Under the pieces are notes generated by a model. It made no database searches. It worked only from the letters and a program-made list of their open reading frames with translations, and was not told the origin of the DNA. A DNA stretch of 59,399 bases from positions 1-59,399 of the forward strand of contig USMC01000012.1 in the NCBI GenBank assembly GCA_900555715.1, in the 5' to 3' direction. This stretch comes from an uncultured Porphyromonadaceae bacterium (GTDB taxonomy: Bacteria; Bacteroidota; Bacteroidia; Bacteroidales; Muribaculaceae). This document shows positions 35,328 to 44,035 of the stretch, in pieces (position 1 is the first letter of the stretch; each line of letters opens with the position of its first letter). Position numbers and translations under genes: made by a program.

Positions 35328-36743
35328 GTGTCCGGACCGTCTGTTTTCCGCCGCTTCCTGTCGTCAGCGACAGCTGCCATAACAGCTTTCTTCACGCTGG
35401 CGCAGGTGCACCAGCACACTACCGTCCATCATCCCGAATGGACAAGGAATGCTGTGCTCTATGAGGTGAACGTCCGGCAGTTCACTACCGACGGCACCTT
35501 CAACTCCCTCCGCGAGCACCTTCCGAGGCTCTCGGAACTCGGTGCCGACATTCTGTGGCTCATGCCTGTACATCCCATTTCGAAAGAAAATCGAAAAGGC
35601 TCGCTCGGAAGTTACTATGCAGTCGCAGACTACAAAGCCGTAAACCCAGAATTCGGTTCCCTCAGCGACTTCATAACTCTTGTCGAGGAAGCTCACGCAC
35701 TGGGAATGAAAGTGATTCTCGACTGGGTTCCTAACCATACCGGGTGCGACCATCCGTGGGTGAAGTCACACCCCGAACGATATGCGCGCGACAGCGAAGG
35801 ACAGATGTACGGACCTTACGACTGGACCGACGTCTATAAGCTCGACTACAGCAGCCAATCTACCCGCGCCGCTATGCTCGACGCCATGGCTTTCTGGCTC
35901 AAATACTGCGACGTGGACGGTTTCAGATGCGATGTGGCAGGCGAGGTTCCGGTAGACTTCTGGAACGAAGCACGTCAGAAGCTCGACAAAGCGGCAGGGC
36001 GCCCGATTTTCATGCTTGCCGAATCGTCGGAGCCTGAGCTGACGCTGCACGCTTTCGACGCCGACTATAACTGGCCTATGAAAGACCTTTTCAGCGCCAT
36101 CGCAAACAGCGCATCGCAGTACACTGTCGGCGACACACGCACATTCGAGCCTGCCACAGCGCGCGACATCATAGCACTCGTCAAGGAGCAGAACAAGGAA
36201 TTTCCTGTCGACAGCTATCTGATGAACATGACGTCGAACCACGATCTCAACTCATGGGAAGGCACGGAGTTCAGGCGTCTCGGCAAATTCGCCGCGCCTT
36301 TTGCCATTCTCACATACGTTCTTCCCGGAATGCCGCTGATATATACAGGTCAGGAAACCGGTCTCGACCGTGCGTTTGAGTTCTTCAACAAAGACCTTCC
36401 GCCGCAATGGGAGCCGCGCAACGATTTCTTCTCCTTCTATCAGAAGCTGAACAGCCTCAAGCACAGCCGCCGCGAACTTGCGGCAGGCGCCGAAGGCGGC
36501 AACATACGGACAGTAAGCGTCGGAGCTTCATCGCCGGATATTCTGGCGTTCAGGCGCGAACTCGACGGAGAAGGTATTTTCTTCGCCGCCAACTTCGGAA
36601 CGACGGCACAAAGTTTCGCGCCATGCAGCTGCCTTGACGGTCTCGCCGACTGCACCGACGTATTCACCGGCGCACAAGTGACAACACTTCCGGCTGTGTT
36701 AGAACCCGGAAAATATATTCTATTCACCTACACAACACTCTGA
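35328..36743 (+). CDS. GH13 alpha-amylase-family glycoside hydrolase
   Basis: 471 residues. The start is a GTG at 35328, 9 nt after the regulator's stop; the N-terminus (about 5-26) looks like a signal peptide, so a periplasmic or surface enzyme acting on alpha-glucans is likely. The (beta/alpha)8 barrel shows the four GH13 regions: DWVPNHT (132-138), DGFRCD with nucleophile Asp202, LAESSEPE with acid/base Glu232, and SNHD with Asp306. The C-terminal beta domain is short. The exact subfamily cannot be told. It is the only obvious enzyme of carbohydrate metabolism in this operon. Confidence 0.93.
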   Translation: MSGPSVFRRFLSSATAAITAFFTLAQVHQHTTVHHPEWTRNAVLYEVNVRQFTTDGTFNSLREHLPRLSELGADILWLMPVHPISKENRKGSLGSYYAVADYKAVNPEFGSLSDFITLVEEAHALGMKVILDWVPNHTGCDHPWVKSHPERYARDSEGQMYGPYDWTDVYKLDYSSQSTRAAMLDAMAFWLKYCDVDGFRCDVAGEVPVDFWNEARQKLDKAAGRPIFMLAESSEPELTLHAFDADYNWPMKDLFSAIANSASQYTVGDTRTFEPATARDIIALVKEQNKEFPVDSYLMNMTSNHDLNSWEGTEFRRLGKFAAPFAILTYVLPGMPLIYTGQETGLDRAFEFFNKDLPPQWEPRNDFFSFYQKLNSLKHSRRELAAGAEGGNIRTVSVGASSPDILAFRRELDGEGIFFAANFGTTAQSFAPCSCLDGLADCTDVFTGAQVTTLPAVLEPGKYILFTYTTL

Positions 36744-36745
36744 GC

Positions 36746-37516
36746 ATGACACATCAGGAGCCGAGATGGACAGAAATAGAACATCTCCCCGAATGGGACG
36801 AGGAATTCTATCATATCTACACCGCCAAGAAATTCGGCAAATGGGTGATGATAAAGACACTGCGGCCCGAGCTCGCCGACGACCCGCGCTATCAGCACAT
36901 GATAGAACAGGAATTCGACGTGCGCTACAGTCTGGCGCATCCCAACATCATAATGATAAACGATTTCGAGGAAATACCCGGAATCGGAAGATGTATCGTG
37001 ACCGACGATGTCTACGGCGACAGCCTGCGCAAGCTCATAGATGAACACAGGGTGCGCCCCGAACACATAGAGCAGCTGCGTCACCAGCTCGTCAGCGCAA
37101 TGGAATATATTCAGGGCAAGCACATCGTCCATCCGCCGCTACGGCCTGAGAATATCATATTCACAGAGAATATAGGCAATCTCAAGCTCATCGACGTCGG
37201 TTTTGAGCAGCGCCCTACCCTGTCGCACCAGTCGACAGCCGACGACATATACAACTACGGCAAAGTGCTTGAAGAAGCGATGAAAGCTGCCGGTAATACC
37301 GACCCGACATTGCAGCACGTCGTCCGCCGATGCACCGACACCGACACCAAGAAACGCTTTCACGACATGCAGCAGGTGCATCTGGCTCTTGAAAACCGCC
37401 GGAACAGCACCGTCTACATTCTCATCATCGCATTCCTCGCGCTTATGATTCTCATTATTCTGTGGCTCAAATCGCCCTGGGCTCCGGCACCGTCGCAATT
37501 AGGCACAGGAATATAA
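36746..37516 (+). CDS. membrane-anchored Ser/Thr protein-kinase-like protein, probable pseudokinase
   Basis: 256 residues with a bacterial/eukaryotic-like kinase fold followed by one C-terminal membrane helix (about 222-241) and a short tail. The kinase landmarks are partly kept: Lys37 (WVMIKTLRP) for the VAIK lysine, Glu56 before LAHPNI for helix C, Asn136, and Asp150-Val-Gly for DFG. The catalytic loop HRDLKPEN reads HPPLRPEN, so the catalytic Asp is replaced by Pro131 and the Lys by Arg133. The glycine-rich loop lacks the GxGxxG pattern. The C-lobe landmark DDIYNYGKVLEE is present. Phosphotransfer is therefore unlikely. It starts 2 bp after the GH13 stop. Confidence 0.85.
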   Translation: MTHQEPRWTEIEHLPEWDEEFYHIYTAKKFGKWVMIKTLRPELADDPRYQHMIEQEFDVRYSLAHPNIIMINDFEEIPGIGRCIVTDDVYGDSLRKLIDEHRVRPEHIEQLRHQLVSAMEYIQGKHIVHPPLRPENIIFTENIGNLKLIDVGFEQRPTLSHQSTADDIYNYGKVLEEAMKAAGNTDPTLQHVVRRCTDTDTKKRFHDMQQVHLALENRRNSTVYILIIAFLALMILIILWLKSPWAPAPSQLGTGI

Positions 37517-37526
37517 AAATATAAAT

Positions 37527-38663
37527 ATGACAGTCAACGTTCATCCAATATCAAACGATTCGGACGATATCCGGCAATATATCAATTTTCAGAACAGCAT
37601 CTACAAAGGCAACCCCTGCTACGTGCCGCCGCTGTTCATCGACCAGATGGAGACTCTCCAGCCCGACAAGAATCCGGCTTTCGACTTCTGCGAGGCGCAG
37701 TCGTTCATGGCATTCCGTAACGGCGAGCCGGTAGGATGTATCACCGCTATCGAAAATAAAGCCGCCAACAAACGCACCGGCAAGAAACAGGTACGCTTCG
37801 GCTACATGGATTTCATCGACGACCCTGAAGTTGTCGACGGACTGTTCGACGCCGTTGCCGAATGGGGAAGGCAGAGAGGTCTCGACGAAATGGTAGGTCC
37901 CCTTGGTTTCACCGATCTCGACCCCGAAGGAATGCTCATCGAGGGATTCGACGAAATGGGAACACAGGCAACGATATATAACCATCCATACTATATGGAG
38001 CACATGGAACGCCTCGGATTCGAGAAAGAAACCGACTGGATAGAGTTCCGCATCAAAATTCCTGATTCAGTGCCAGAAAAGCACGCACGAATCTCGGAGA
38101 TAGTCGCCCGCAAATACGGTCTGCGTACTGTCAAATACACCTCACGTAAGAAAATTGCCGCCGACTACGGCAGGGCCATCTTCGAACTCGTCAACGAAGC
38201 ATACAGCAACCTTTACGGTTTTGTACCGCTCACCGAACGACAGATACAGCATTACATCAACATCTATCTCGGCGTGCTGCGGCTCGAAGACGTTGCGCTT
38301 GTCGTCGACAGCGACGACAGACTCGTAGGGCTCGGAATCTCGATGCCGTCGCTCAGCAAAGCACTCCGCAAAAGCGGCGGAAAGCTGTTCCCCTTCGGAT
38401 GGTATCATCTTCTCAAAGCTATTAAGGGACACACCGACGTTGTCGACCTGCTGCTTGTGGCAGTGAAGCCGGAATTCCAGGGCAAAGGTGTCAACGCTCT
38501 TATCTTCAGTGATCTCATTCCCTGCTATATAAAGAACGGATATAAATACGCCGAAAGCAATGTAGAGCTGGAAGACAACGACAACGTTCAGAAGCAATGG
38601 GAATATTTCGAGCGCCGGCAACACCGCCGTCGCCGCGCATGGATTAAAAAAATCGAAGCATGA
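37527..38663 (+). CDS. GNAT-fold acyltransferase-like protein
   Basis: 378 residues. The N-terminal part (about 25-150) includes NPCYVPPLFIDQ and VGPLGFTDLDPEGMLIEGF. The C-terminal part (about 235-360) reads like a GNAT acyl-CoA-binding region, with VALVVDSDDRLVGLGISMP, then LLLVAVKPEFQGKGVNALIFSDL as the V-x-P-x-Q-x-x-G-x-G motif. Similar proteins are widespread in Bacteroidetes with no assigned substrate. It starts 10 bp after the pseudokinase gene and overlaps the phosphatase gene by 4 bp (ATGA). Confidence 0.8.
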   Translation: MTVNVHPISNDSDDIRQYINFQNSIYKGNPCYVPPLFIDQMETLQPDKNPAFDFCEAQSFMAFRNGEPVGCITAIENKAANKRTGKKQVRFGYMDFIDDPEVVDGLFDAVAEWGRQRGLDEMVGPLGFTDLDPEGMLIEGFDEMGTQATIYNHPYYMEHMERLGFEKETDWIEFRIKIPDSVPEKHARISEIVARKYGLRTVKYTSRKKIAADYGRAIFELVNEAYSNLYGFVPLTERQIQHYINIYLGVLRLEDVALVVDSDDRLVGLGISMPSLSKALRKSGGKLFPFGWYHLLKAIKGHTDVVDLLLVAVKPEFQGKGVNALIFSDLIPCYIKNGYKYAESNVELEDNDNVQKQWEYFERRQHRRRRAWIKKIEA

Positions 38664-39172
38664 CAGCAGCCGCCAACGAAATCGCAGCCTCACTGAGAGC
38701 GAAGAAAACCGTCAGAGTATTATTCGTCTGTCTGGGCAATATATGCCGTTCTCCGGCTGCGGAAGGCGTGTTCAGAAGCATTGTAGACAACGAAGGAGCC
38801 GACGGACGTTTCGTCATCGACTCCGCCGGAATAGGCGACTGGCACATAGGGCAGCTGCCCGACCGCAGAATGCGCGAGCACGCACGCAGACGCGGCTACG
38901 AACTTACGCACCACGCCCGTCAGGTGAATACATCCGATTTCGGAAGATTCGACCTCATCATCGGAATGGACGCACAGAACTGCGCCGATCTCCGCGCGCT
39001 TGCCTCCAACGAAGAAGCAAAGCGCAAGATAATACCGATGTCGGCATTTTTCGGTCCGGACGCGGCTGCCGACTCTGTCCCGGACCCGTACTATGAGGGA
39101 CCCGAAGGATTCGAGCTCGTCCTCGACCTACTCGAAGACTCCCTGCGCCGCCTCTTCACACAACTGAACTAA
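38660..39172 (+). CDS. low-molecular-weight protein-tyrosine phosphatase
   Basis: 170 residues. The P-loop C-x5-R is CLGNICRS, with nucleophile Cys24 and Arg30. The general-acid loop is DPYY (Asp142). Both are standard for the family, so the enzyme should be active. A 17-residue N-terminal extension (MTAAANEIAASLRAKKT) precedes the core; the ATGA overlap with the gene before supports this start. It dephosphorylates phosphotyrosine or, in some bacteria, phosphoarginine. Sharing an operon with a kinase-like protein suggests a linked signalling role. Confidence 0.93.
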   Translation: MTAAANEIAASLRAKKTVRVLFVCLGNICRSPAAEGVFRSIVDNEGADGRFVIDSAGIGDWHIGQLPDRRMREHARRRGYELTHHARQVNTSDFGRFDLIIGMDAQNCADLRALASNEEAKRKIIPMSAFFGPDAAADSVPDPYYEGPEGFELVLDLLEDSLRRLFTQLN

Positions 39173-39177
39173 AATAC

Positions 39178-39229
39178 ATAACGAAAAGACTGTGTCGAAA
39201 TTAAGTTTTGCGGCACAGTCTTTTGTTAT
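39178..39229. terminator. bidirectional terminator between convergent operons
   Basis: ATAACGAAAAGACTGTGTCG (from 39178) pairs, with two mismatches, with the complementary run ending GTTAT at 39229, around a T-rich loop. The A-rich and T-rich ends let it act for the phosphatase operon (+) and the TlpA-type gene (-). Confidence 0.88.
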
Positions 39230-39247
39230 ATAATAGAGTGATATCTG

Positions 39248-41554
39248 TTATTTGCCTGAGAATCGGTTCAGGAGCGATTCGAGGGATCCGTATGTAGAGG
39301 GATCAATGTCGATATCAAGTATGGCTCCGTCTCTGTCGACGAGGCGATAAGAGGGATAGCAGTTGACTTTAAGTGCTTTTTCTATCTCTGCCTGCTGATC
39401 AGCCGGAAGATTATAGTGGAAAACGTTGCTGCCTTTTACGTTATATTCCTCGATTATGTTGCGCCATGTGTTCTCGGCACTGTTGCTGGCGAGATAGATG
39501 TAAACTATGTCAAAATCCTTTAGCCGCTCGTAGAGTTCGGCTGAGCGAGAGAGAGCCTGACGGCACGGTGCACACCATGTGCCCCAGATGTCCATAAGAA
39601 TGAATTTGCCGCGGTGGGGCGCGATGATGTTTTCTATCAGGTCGCCCTCGGTCAGACCTCTAAGAGACGACGTGTCGACCATCGACGATTGCTGCGATGC
39701 TTTCCGTTCGATTCTGATATATTTTTCGTTCTCTGCGATCAGTTTGTCGAGGATATGACTGTTTGTGACATATTTTGTCGTCATATCCATGACTTCGGCA
39801 GAGAGCGAGCTATGAGTGTTGTCGAGTATTTCGAAGGCTTTGCAGATAATCCAGATGTCCTTAACTGTCGGATCGAAGCCCATAGAGTCAAGGACAGCAA
39901 CACCATGGGGAATTTCGTGGATGAAGCGTTTGGGATAAATCGTGCGGTTCCGGCTTTCGCCATTCAGAACCTGAATATATTTCATGATCAGCGACTCATT
40001 ACGTTTAAAATGAGACTGACGGTATGCTTCTTTTTCGTCATTGTCAGGAATTGAGTCGTAGACGTGCGTAAACGCTCTGTTGAGCGAATCTATCCGTTCG
40101 ATAATGGTCCGCTCCTCGGGCGTATATTCTATCTCCCGCTCGTAACTGCTTTCGTCGAAAGTCTTTGCCCAGTCGCTATTGAGATTATCCATCAGATAGG
40201 TTATGAAGTCCGGAAATTCTCTTACGAGGGAATACGGTGCTCCGGCGTAGTGCATGCATTTTTCCATAACATAAGGCACGACACTGTCGGGCATCCCGGC
40301 CGCGCCGATATTGAAGCCGAGAGAGCTGATCCGTTCGTTTGTCAGATGGACGTCACGGAAACGGTCGGAAAGGGTCGGGTAACGCGAGCAGACGCTGTCG
40401 AGTTCTTGGCTAAGAACAGTGTTGATGCTGTCGGCATCGTGGAAGAATTGGCTGAACGGCTTTCCGTTATAATCATATATGCTTGCAGCGCGCCATTGCG
40501 GGGTGTAGATCATCAACTCGTTCTGAAGGCGGCTGTCAGTACCCATGAAGAGGGTCTGACCGAGTTTGTAGTCGTAGAGAAGAAAGTATCTTTGCCCGGG
40601 TTCGAGGACATTGCGAAGGAACGATCTGCCCCAGTCGGCATATATCAGTCCTGTGTTGTCCATTGGAAATTTAATTGAAAAGCGCCCGAGGGAGTCGAGA
40701 GCCGCTGAATAGTTCTCACTACCGCCTGTCACACCATAGACCGTAATCACATAGTCTTTTGAACGCTCGCGCAGCCAGTCGGGCATATCCTTCAGCCAGC
40801 CGATGAATTCGACAGAGTCGCCGGGAACATAACCGGTGTCGCGGAGTTTGCGGCTGTCTTTGACGGGATAGGGAGGCAGGGTGCGGTCTGTGACAGCAGA
40901 GCAATCGAATGATTTATTCCCGATTTTGAATTTGCGGCGTCCGTCTTTTGACTTTCCAACCGAGATTTTCAGGGTCTGCGGTCCGTCGGTGATTTCAAAC
41001 GATTTTGCCCTATGATCGGGCCGCTGTCCGACATAATTCCAGAATCGGGCATCGTAGATGACGCAGTCGTCAAGGAGTCCTATCAGCCAGTCGCCGGTCT
41101 TGTCGTCACGCCAGTTTGAGGGGATGAGCCCGGCGCGGCGCGCAGAGCCGTCTGTTATGCCGCGTAGCCGGAAGTCGGAACTGTTGATAAAATCAAAGCT
41201 CTCCGTGCCTTCCGGAAGGGAGGGAAAGTGCAGACAGAAGTCGGTGCCTTCATGGATGGTATTGATGATGCGCGGATTGATGACATCGTACCTCACGCTG
41301 TCGGCGAGCAGATACGAGTCACGGGTAAAGTTGAAATCGAATTCCGGGCGAAAAGCGGCGTGGAAATGCAATATCGTTTCGTCTGGAGTCAGTTCGACGC
41401 GCGTCACTTCGAGAAGGGGAAGAAAATATCCGCCGTGGCATTTGTCGTTCTGTTCGACCGTAGGATGTTGCCAGACATGCATCTTATTTGATGCGGCATT
41501 CAGAGACAAAGCAGGTATTAGCGAATGGATTAGAAGCAGGCGGAAATATTTCAT
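39248..41554 (-). CDS. TlpA-type thioredoxin-domain protein
   Basis: 768 residues from the ATG at 41554 (MKYFRLLLIH); the 47 codons before it include the promoter. It has a signal peptide (about 1-20) and a long N-terminal beta-rich region (about 25-430). A helical middle follows, then a C-terminal thioredoxin domain with the redox motif WGTWCAPC at about 657-664. The cis-Pro is in CYPSYRLVD. It is probably a periplasmic or outer-membrane-facing disulfide reductase of the AhpC/TSA-TlpA group common in Bacteroidetes. The large N-terminal part is not recognised. Confidence 0.88.
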   Translation of the reverse strand: MKYFRLLLIHSLIPALSLNAASNKMHVWQHPTVEQNDKCHGGYFLPLLEVTRVELTPDETILHFHAAFRPEFDFNFTRDSYLLADSVRYDVINPRIINTIHEGTDFCLHFPSLPEGTESFDFINSSDFRLRGITDGSARRAGLIPSNWRDDKTGDWLIGLLDDCVIYDARFWNYVGQRPDHRAKSFEITDGPQTLKISVGKSKDGRRKFKIGNKSFDCSAVTDRTLPPYPVKDSRKLRDTGYVPGDSVEFIGWLKDMPDWLRERSKDYVITVYGVTGGSENYSAALDSLGRFSIKFPMDNTGLIYADWGRSFLRNVLEPGQRYFLLYDYKLGQTLFMGTDSRLQNELMIYTPQWRAASIYDYNGKPFSQFFHDADSINTVLSQELDSVCSRYPTLSDRFRDVHLTNERISSLGFNIGAAGMPDSVVPYVMEKCMHYAGAPYSLVREFPDFITYLMDNLNSDWAKTFDESSYEREIEYTPEERTIIERIDSLNRAFTHVYDSIPDNDEKEAYRQSHFKRNESLIMKYIQVLNGESRNRTIYPKRFIHEIPHGVAVLDSMGFDPTVKDIWIICKAFEILDNTHSSLSAEVMDMTTKYVTNSHILDKLIAENEKYIRIERKASQQSSMVDTSSLRGLTEGDLIENIIAPHRGKFILMDIWGTWCAPCRQALSRSAELYERLKDFDIVYIYLASNSAENTWRNIIEEYNVKGSNVFHYNLPADQQAEIEKALKVNCYPSYRLVDRDGAILDIDIDPSTYGSLESLLNRFSGK

Positions 41555-41600
41555 GACAATGTTGTTAATAATGCAAAGACAGCAATGTGCGCTTTGCTTG

Positions 41601-41609
41601 GCAAAGTTA
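41601..41609 (-). promoter_or_regulatory. -7 box for the TlpA-type gene
   Basis: On the minus strand TAACTTTGC reads 41609 to 41601, an exact match about 46 bp before the chosen ATG at 41554, which supports that start. No clear TTTG partner is seen. Confidence 0.65.
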
Positions 41610-41669
41610 CGATAAAATATGAAATCTACCCTATCTGTCAAAAGGAATGTGCGGATATAAGACAGAAAC

Positions 41670-41704
41670 AAAAAAGAAGCCGTGTCATACGACACAGCTT
41701 CTTT
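41670..41704 (-). terminator. terminator of the ribosomal protein operon
   Basis: On the minus strand AAAGAAGC and GTGTC (41704-41691, one mismatch between them) pair with GACAC and GCTTCTTT (41686-41673) around the loop GTAT. A T-run follows. It lies 18 bp after the rplQ stop. Confidence 0.9.
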
Positions 41705-41722
41705 AGTTTATGAGAGCCTGAA

Positions 41723-42205
41723 TTATTCAGCTGCCTGAGCCTCTGCTGCGGGAGCCTCTGCGGCAGGTGCCTCAGCGGCGGGAGCGGCGGCTTTGCGGCG
41801 GCTGCGGCGTGTCTTGGTCTTGGGAGCTGCTTCCTTGAGCATTGCTTCGTTGTAGTCAACGAGCTCGATGAAGCATGTCTGGGCATTGTCGCCGAGACGG
41901 TTGCCGGTCTTGAGAATACGGGTATAACCGCCGGGACGGTTGGCAATCTTTTCGGCAACTTCCTGGAAGAGAACCGTCACGGCTTCTTTGTTCTGCAGAT
42001 AGCTGAACACAAGACGACGGTTTGCAGTGCTGTCTTCCTTGGCGCGGTTGATCAGAGGTTCAGCGTATACGCGGAGAGCCTTTGCCTTTGCCAGAGTGGT
42101 GAAGATGCGCTTGTGCAGGATGAGCGATATTGTCATGTTAGCCAGAAGGGCGCTGCGATGAGCCTTCTGTCGGCTAAGGTGATTGAAGTTTTTATTGTGT
42201 CGCAT
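41723..42205 (-). CDS. rplQ: ribosomal protein bL17 with Ala/Pro-rich tail
   Basis: 160 residues. The core (1-120) is standard L17, opening MRHNKNFNHLSRQKAHRSAL. A basic segment (KTKTRRSRRKAA) and a low-complexity tail with the repeated unit PAAEA follow, an extension of the kind seen in Bacteroidetes. It is the last gene of the operon, 5 bp after rpoA. Confidence 0.97.
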   Translation of the reverse strand: MRHNKNFNHLSRQKAHRSALLANMTISLILHKRIFTTLAKAKALRVYAEPLINRAKEDSTANRRLVFSYLQNKEAVTVLFQEVAEKIANRPGGYTRILKTGNRLGDNAQTCFIELVDYNEAMLKEAAPKTKTRRSRRKAAAPAAEAPAAEAPAAEAQAAE

Positions 42206-42210
42206 CGAAG

Positions 42211-43203
42211 TTATTCTTTATCGAGTTTGTACTTGGAAATGTCCATGCCGAAGGAAAGGTTCAGGCTGGTAAGGAGGCTCTCGAGTTCGACAAGCGACTT
42301 CTTGCCGAAATTGCGGAACTTGAGAAGATCGGTCTTGTTGAACACAACCAGTTCGGCAAGAGTTTCGACCTCTGCGCTTTTAAGGCAGTTGAGTGCGCGA
42401 ACAGAGAGCTGCATGTCGACAAGCTTCGATTTGAGAAGCTGACGCATGTGGAGCACTTCTTCATCGAATTCCTCACCCGGATCGGTCTCGGTAGTCTCAA
42501 GAGTGATTTTCTCGTCAGAGAAAAGCATGAAATGGTAGATAAGAATCTTAGCTGCCTCTTTCACGGCCTCTTTCGGCAGAATAGAGCCGTTGGTGGTGAT
42601 TTCGAGAGTGAGTTTATCGTAGTCGGTTTTCTGGTCTACGCGGTAGTTTTCGACGGTGTATTTGACGTTCTTGATAGGCGTGTAGATGGAGTCGATTGCG
42701 ATGGTGTTGATGTCATCCTGCGGAGTGACATTCTCCTCGGCGGGAACCCAGCCGCGACCTTTGTTGATAGTCAATACGATAGTGAAACTTGCGTCGGGAT
42801 CCAAATGACAAATCACCAGTTCGGGGTTCATGACCTCGAAGCCGTTGAGGGCTGCGGAGATGTCGCCGGCTGTGAACACTTCTTTGCCTGAAACATTGAT
42901 GGTGACGCGCTCTGAATCGGCGTCTTCCACTTTCTGCTTCAGGTCAACCTGCTTGAGGTTCAAGATGATGTTTTCGACATCCTCCTTTACGCCGGGCACG
43001 GCATCAAATTCGCTTTTCACCCCGTCGATTTTTATCGACGATATCGCGTAACCTTCAAGAGAAGAAAGAAGAACGCGACGAAGGGCGTTTCCGACAGTGA
43101 TGCCATAGCCTGGTTCCAAAGGCTTGAATTCGAACTTGCCGTAGAAGTTGCTCGCTTCTACCATTATGACCTCTTCAGGTTTTTGGAATGCTAATATAGC
43201 CAT
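42211..43203 (-). CDS. rpoA: RNA polymerase alpha subunit
   Basis: 330 residues. The N-terminal dimerisation domain (about 1-230) contains RFVLLSSLEG-type NALRRVLLSSLEGYAISSI. A short acidic linker leads to the C-terminal domain (about 260-330) with LNCLKSAEVETLAELV and KSLVELESLL, which contacts upstream DNA and activators. It lies 19 bp after rpsD. Confidence 0.99.
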   Translation of the reverse strand: MAILAFQKPEEVIMVEASNFYGKFEFKPLEPGYGITVGNALRRVLLSSLEGYAISSIKIDGVKSEFDAVPGVKEDVENIILNLKQVDLKQKVEDADSERVTINVSGKEVFTAGDISAALNGFEVMNPELVICHLDPDASFTIVLTINKGRGWVPAEENVTPQDDINTIAIDSIYTPIKNVKYTVENYRVDQKTDYDKLTLEITTNGSILPKEAVKEAAKILIYHFMLFSDEKITLETTETDPGEEFDEEVLHMRQLLKSKLVDMQLSVRALNCLKSAEVETLAELVVFNKTDLLKFRNFGKKSLVELESLLTSLNLSFGMDISKYKLDKE

Positions 43204-43222
43204 GGATCTTTAATTAAACGGG

Positions 43223-43831
43223 TTAGTTCTTGGAGTAGAGCTCGACAATAAGCTGCTCCTTGATGTTCTCGGGGATATCTTCACGTGCAGGTACATGGAG
43301 GAACTTGCCGCTCTTGGTGGCTTCGTCCCATTCGATCCAGGGGTACTTGCTGTGATTGAATCCTGCGAGAGCGTCGGCAACTACCTCAAGCGACTTGCTG
43401 CGCTCGCGCACACCTACAACATCGCCGGGCTTGACCTGATAGGAGGCAATGCCTACTACAGCACCGTTGACAACGATGTGACGGTGAAGAACGAGCTGAC
43501 GGGCTGCTGCGCGTGTGGGAGCGATGCCAAGACGGTATACGACGTTGTCCAGACGGCTTTCGAGAAGCTGGAGAAGGATGGCGCCGGTGATACCCTTGAG
43601 GCTCGATGCTTTCTTGAAGAGATTGCGGAACTGACGTTCAAGAACGCCATAGGTGTATTTGGCTTTCTGCTTCTCGCGGAGCTGGACACCGTATTCCGAT
43701 GTTTTGCGGCGTTTGTTGGCGCCATGCTGACCCGGCGGGAAATTGCGACGTGCCAGAACTTTGTCTTCGCCGAAAATGGGTTCGCCGAATTTGCGGGCTA
43801 TTTTGGTCTTCGGACCTGTATATCTTGCCAT
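43223..43831 (-). CDS. rpsD: ribosomal protein uS4
   Basis: 202 residues. It opens MARYTGPKTKIARKFGEPIF and contains the S4 RNA-binding domain (about 95-155, LDNVVYRLGIAPTRAAARQLV). No N-terminal zinc cysteines are present. In many bacteria S4 also represses its own operon. Here a 204-nt hairpin-rich gap lies directly upstream, which makes local control of rpsD plausible. Confidence 0.98.
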   Translation of the reverse strand: MARYTGPKTKIARKFGEPIFGEDKVLARRNFPPGQHGANKRRKTSEYGVQLREKQKAKYTYGVLERQFRNLFKKASSLKGITGAILLQLLESRLDNVVYRLGIAPTRAAARQLVLHRHIVVNGAVVGIASYQVKPGDVVGVRERSKSLEVVADALAGFNHSKYPWIEWDEATKSGKFLHVPAREDIPENIKEQLIVELYSKN

Positions 43832-44035
43832 TGTTTTTAATAATCAGTTTTGCGGAGCATTTGTCCTTTGCGGATGCCGGGCGCAGCCGCGACCATAGAG
43901 AGGTGATATAAATTATGGTCTTTCGCCGGGAATCACACGACTAAGCTCCGTGTGTTGATGTTGGTTGATTTATACTAAAAGCGAAAGTTGAGCGCGACAG
44001 CGGCTGTGCGGAGCCGCGCCTTATTCGAAAAATGA
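43832..44035 (-). promoter_or_regulatory. structured 204-nt gap between rpsK and rpsD, candidate leader
   Basis: It contains three hairpins (arms in plus coordinates): 43891-43897 with 43914-43920 (GACCATA), 43934-43939 with 43949-43954 (CACACG), and 44000-44005 with 44012-44017 (GCGGCT). The last is extended by GCGC on both sides. No ORF is seen. Position and structure suggest an internal leader acting on rpsD, perhaps bound by S4; this is inference. Confidence 0.5.

Noticed and set aside
41723..41850. PAAEA repeats at the end of rplQ as a tandem-repeat anomaly or assembly error
   Set aside because: An Ala/Glu/Pro-rich extension on L17 fits what I know of this phylum, and the frame stays intact to a normal stop before the terminator.
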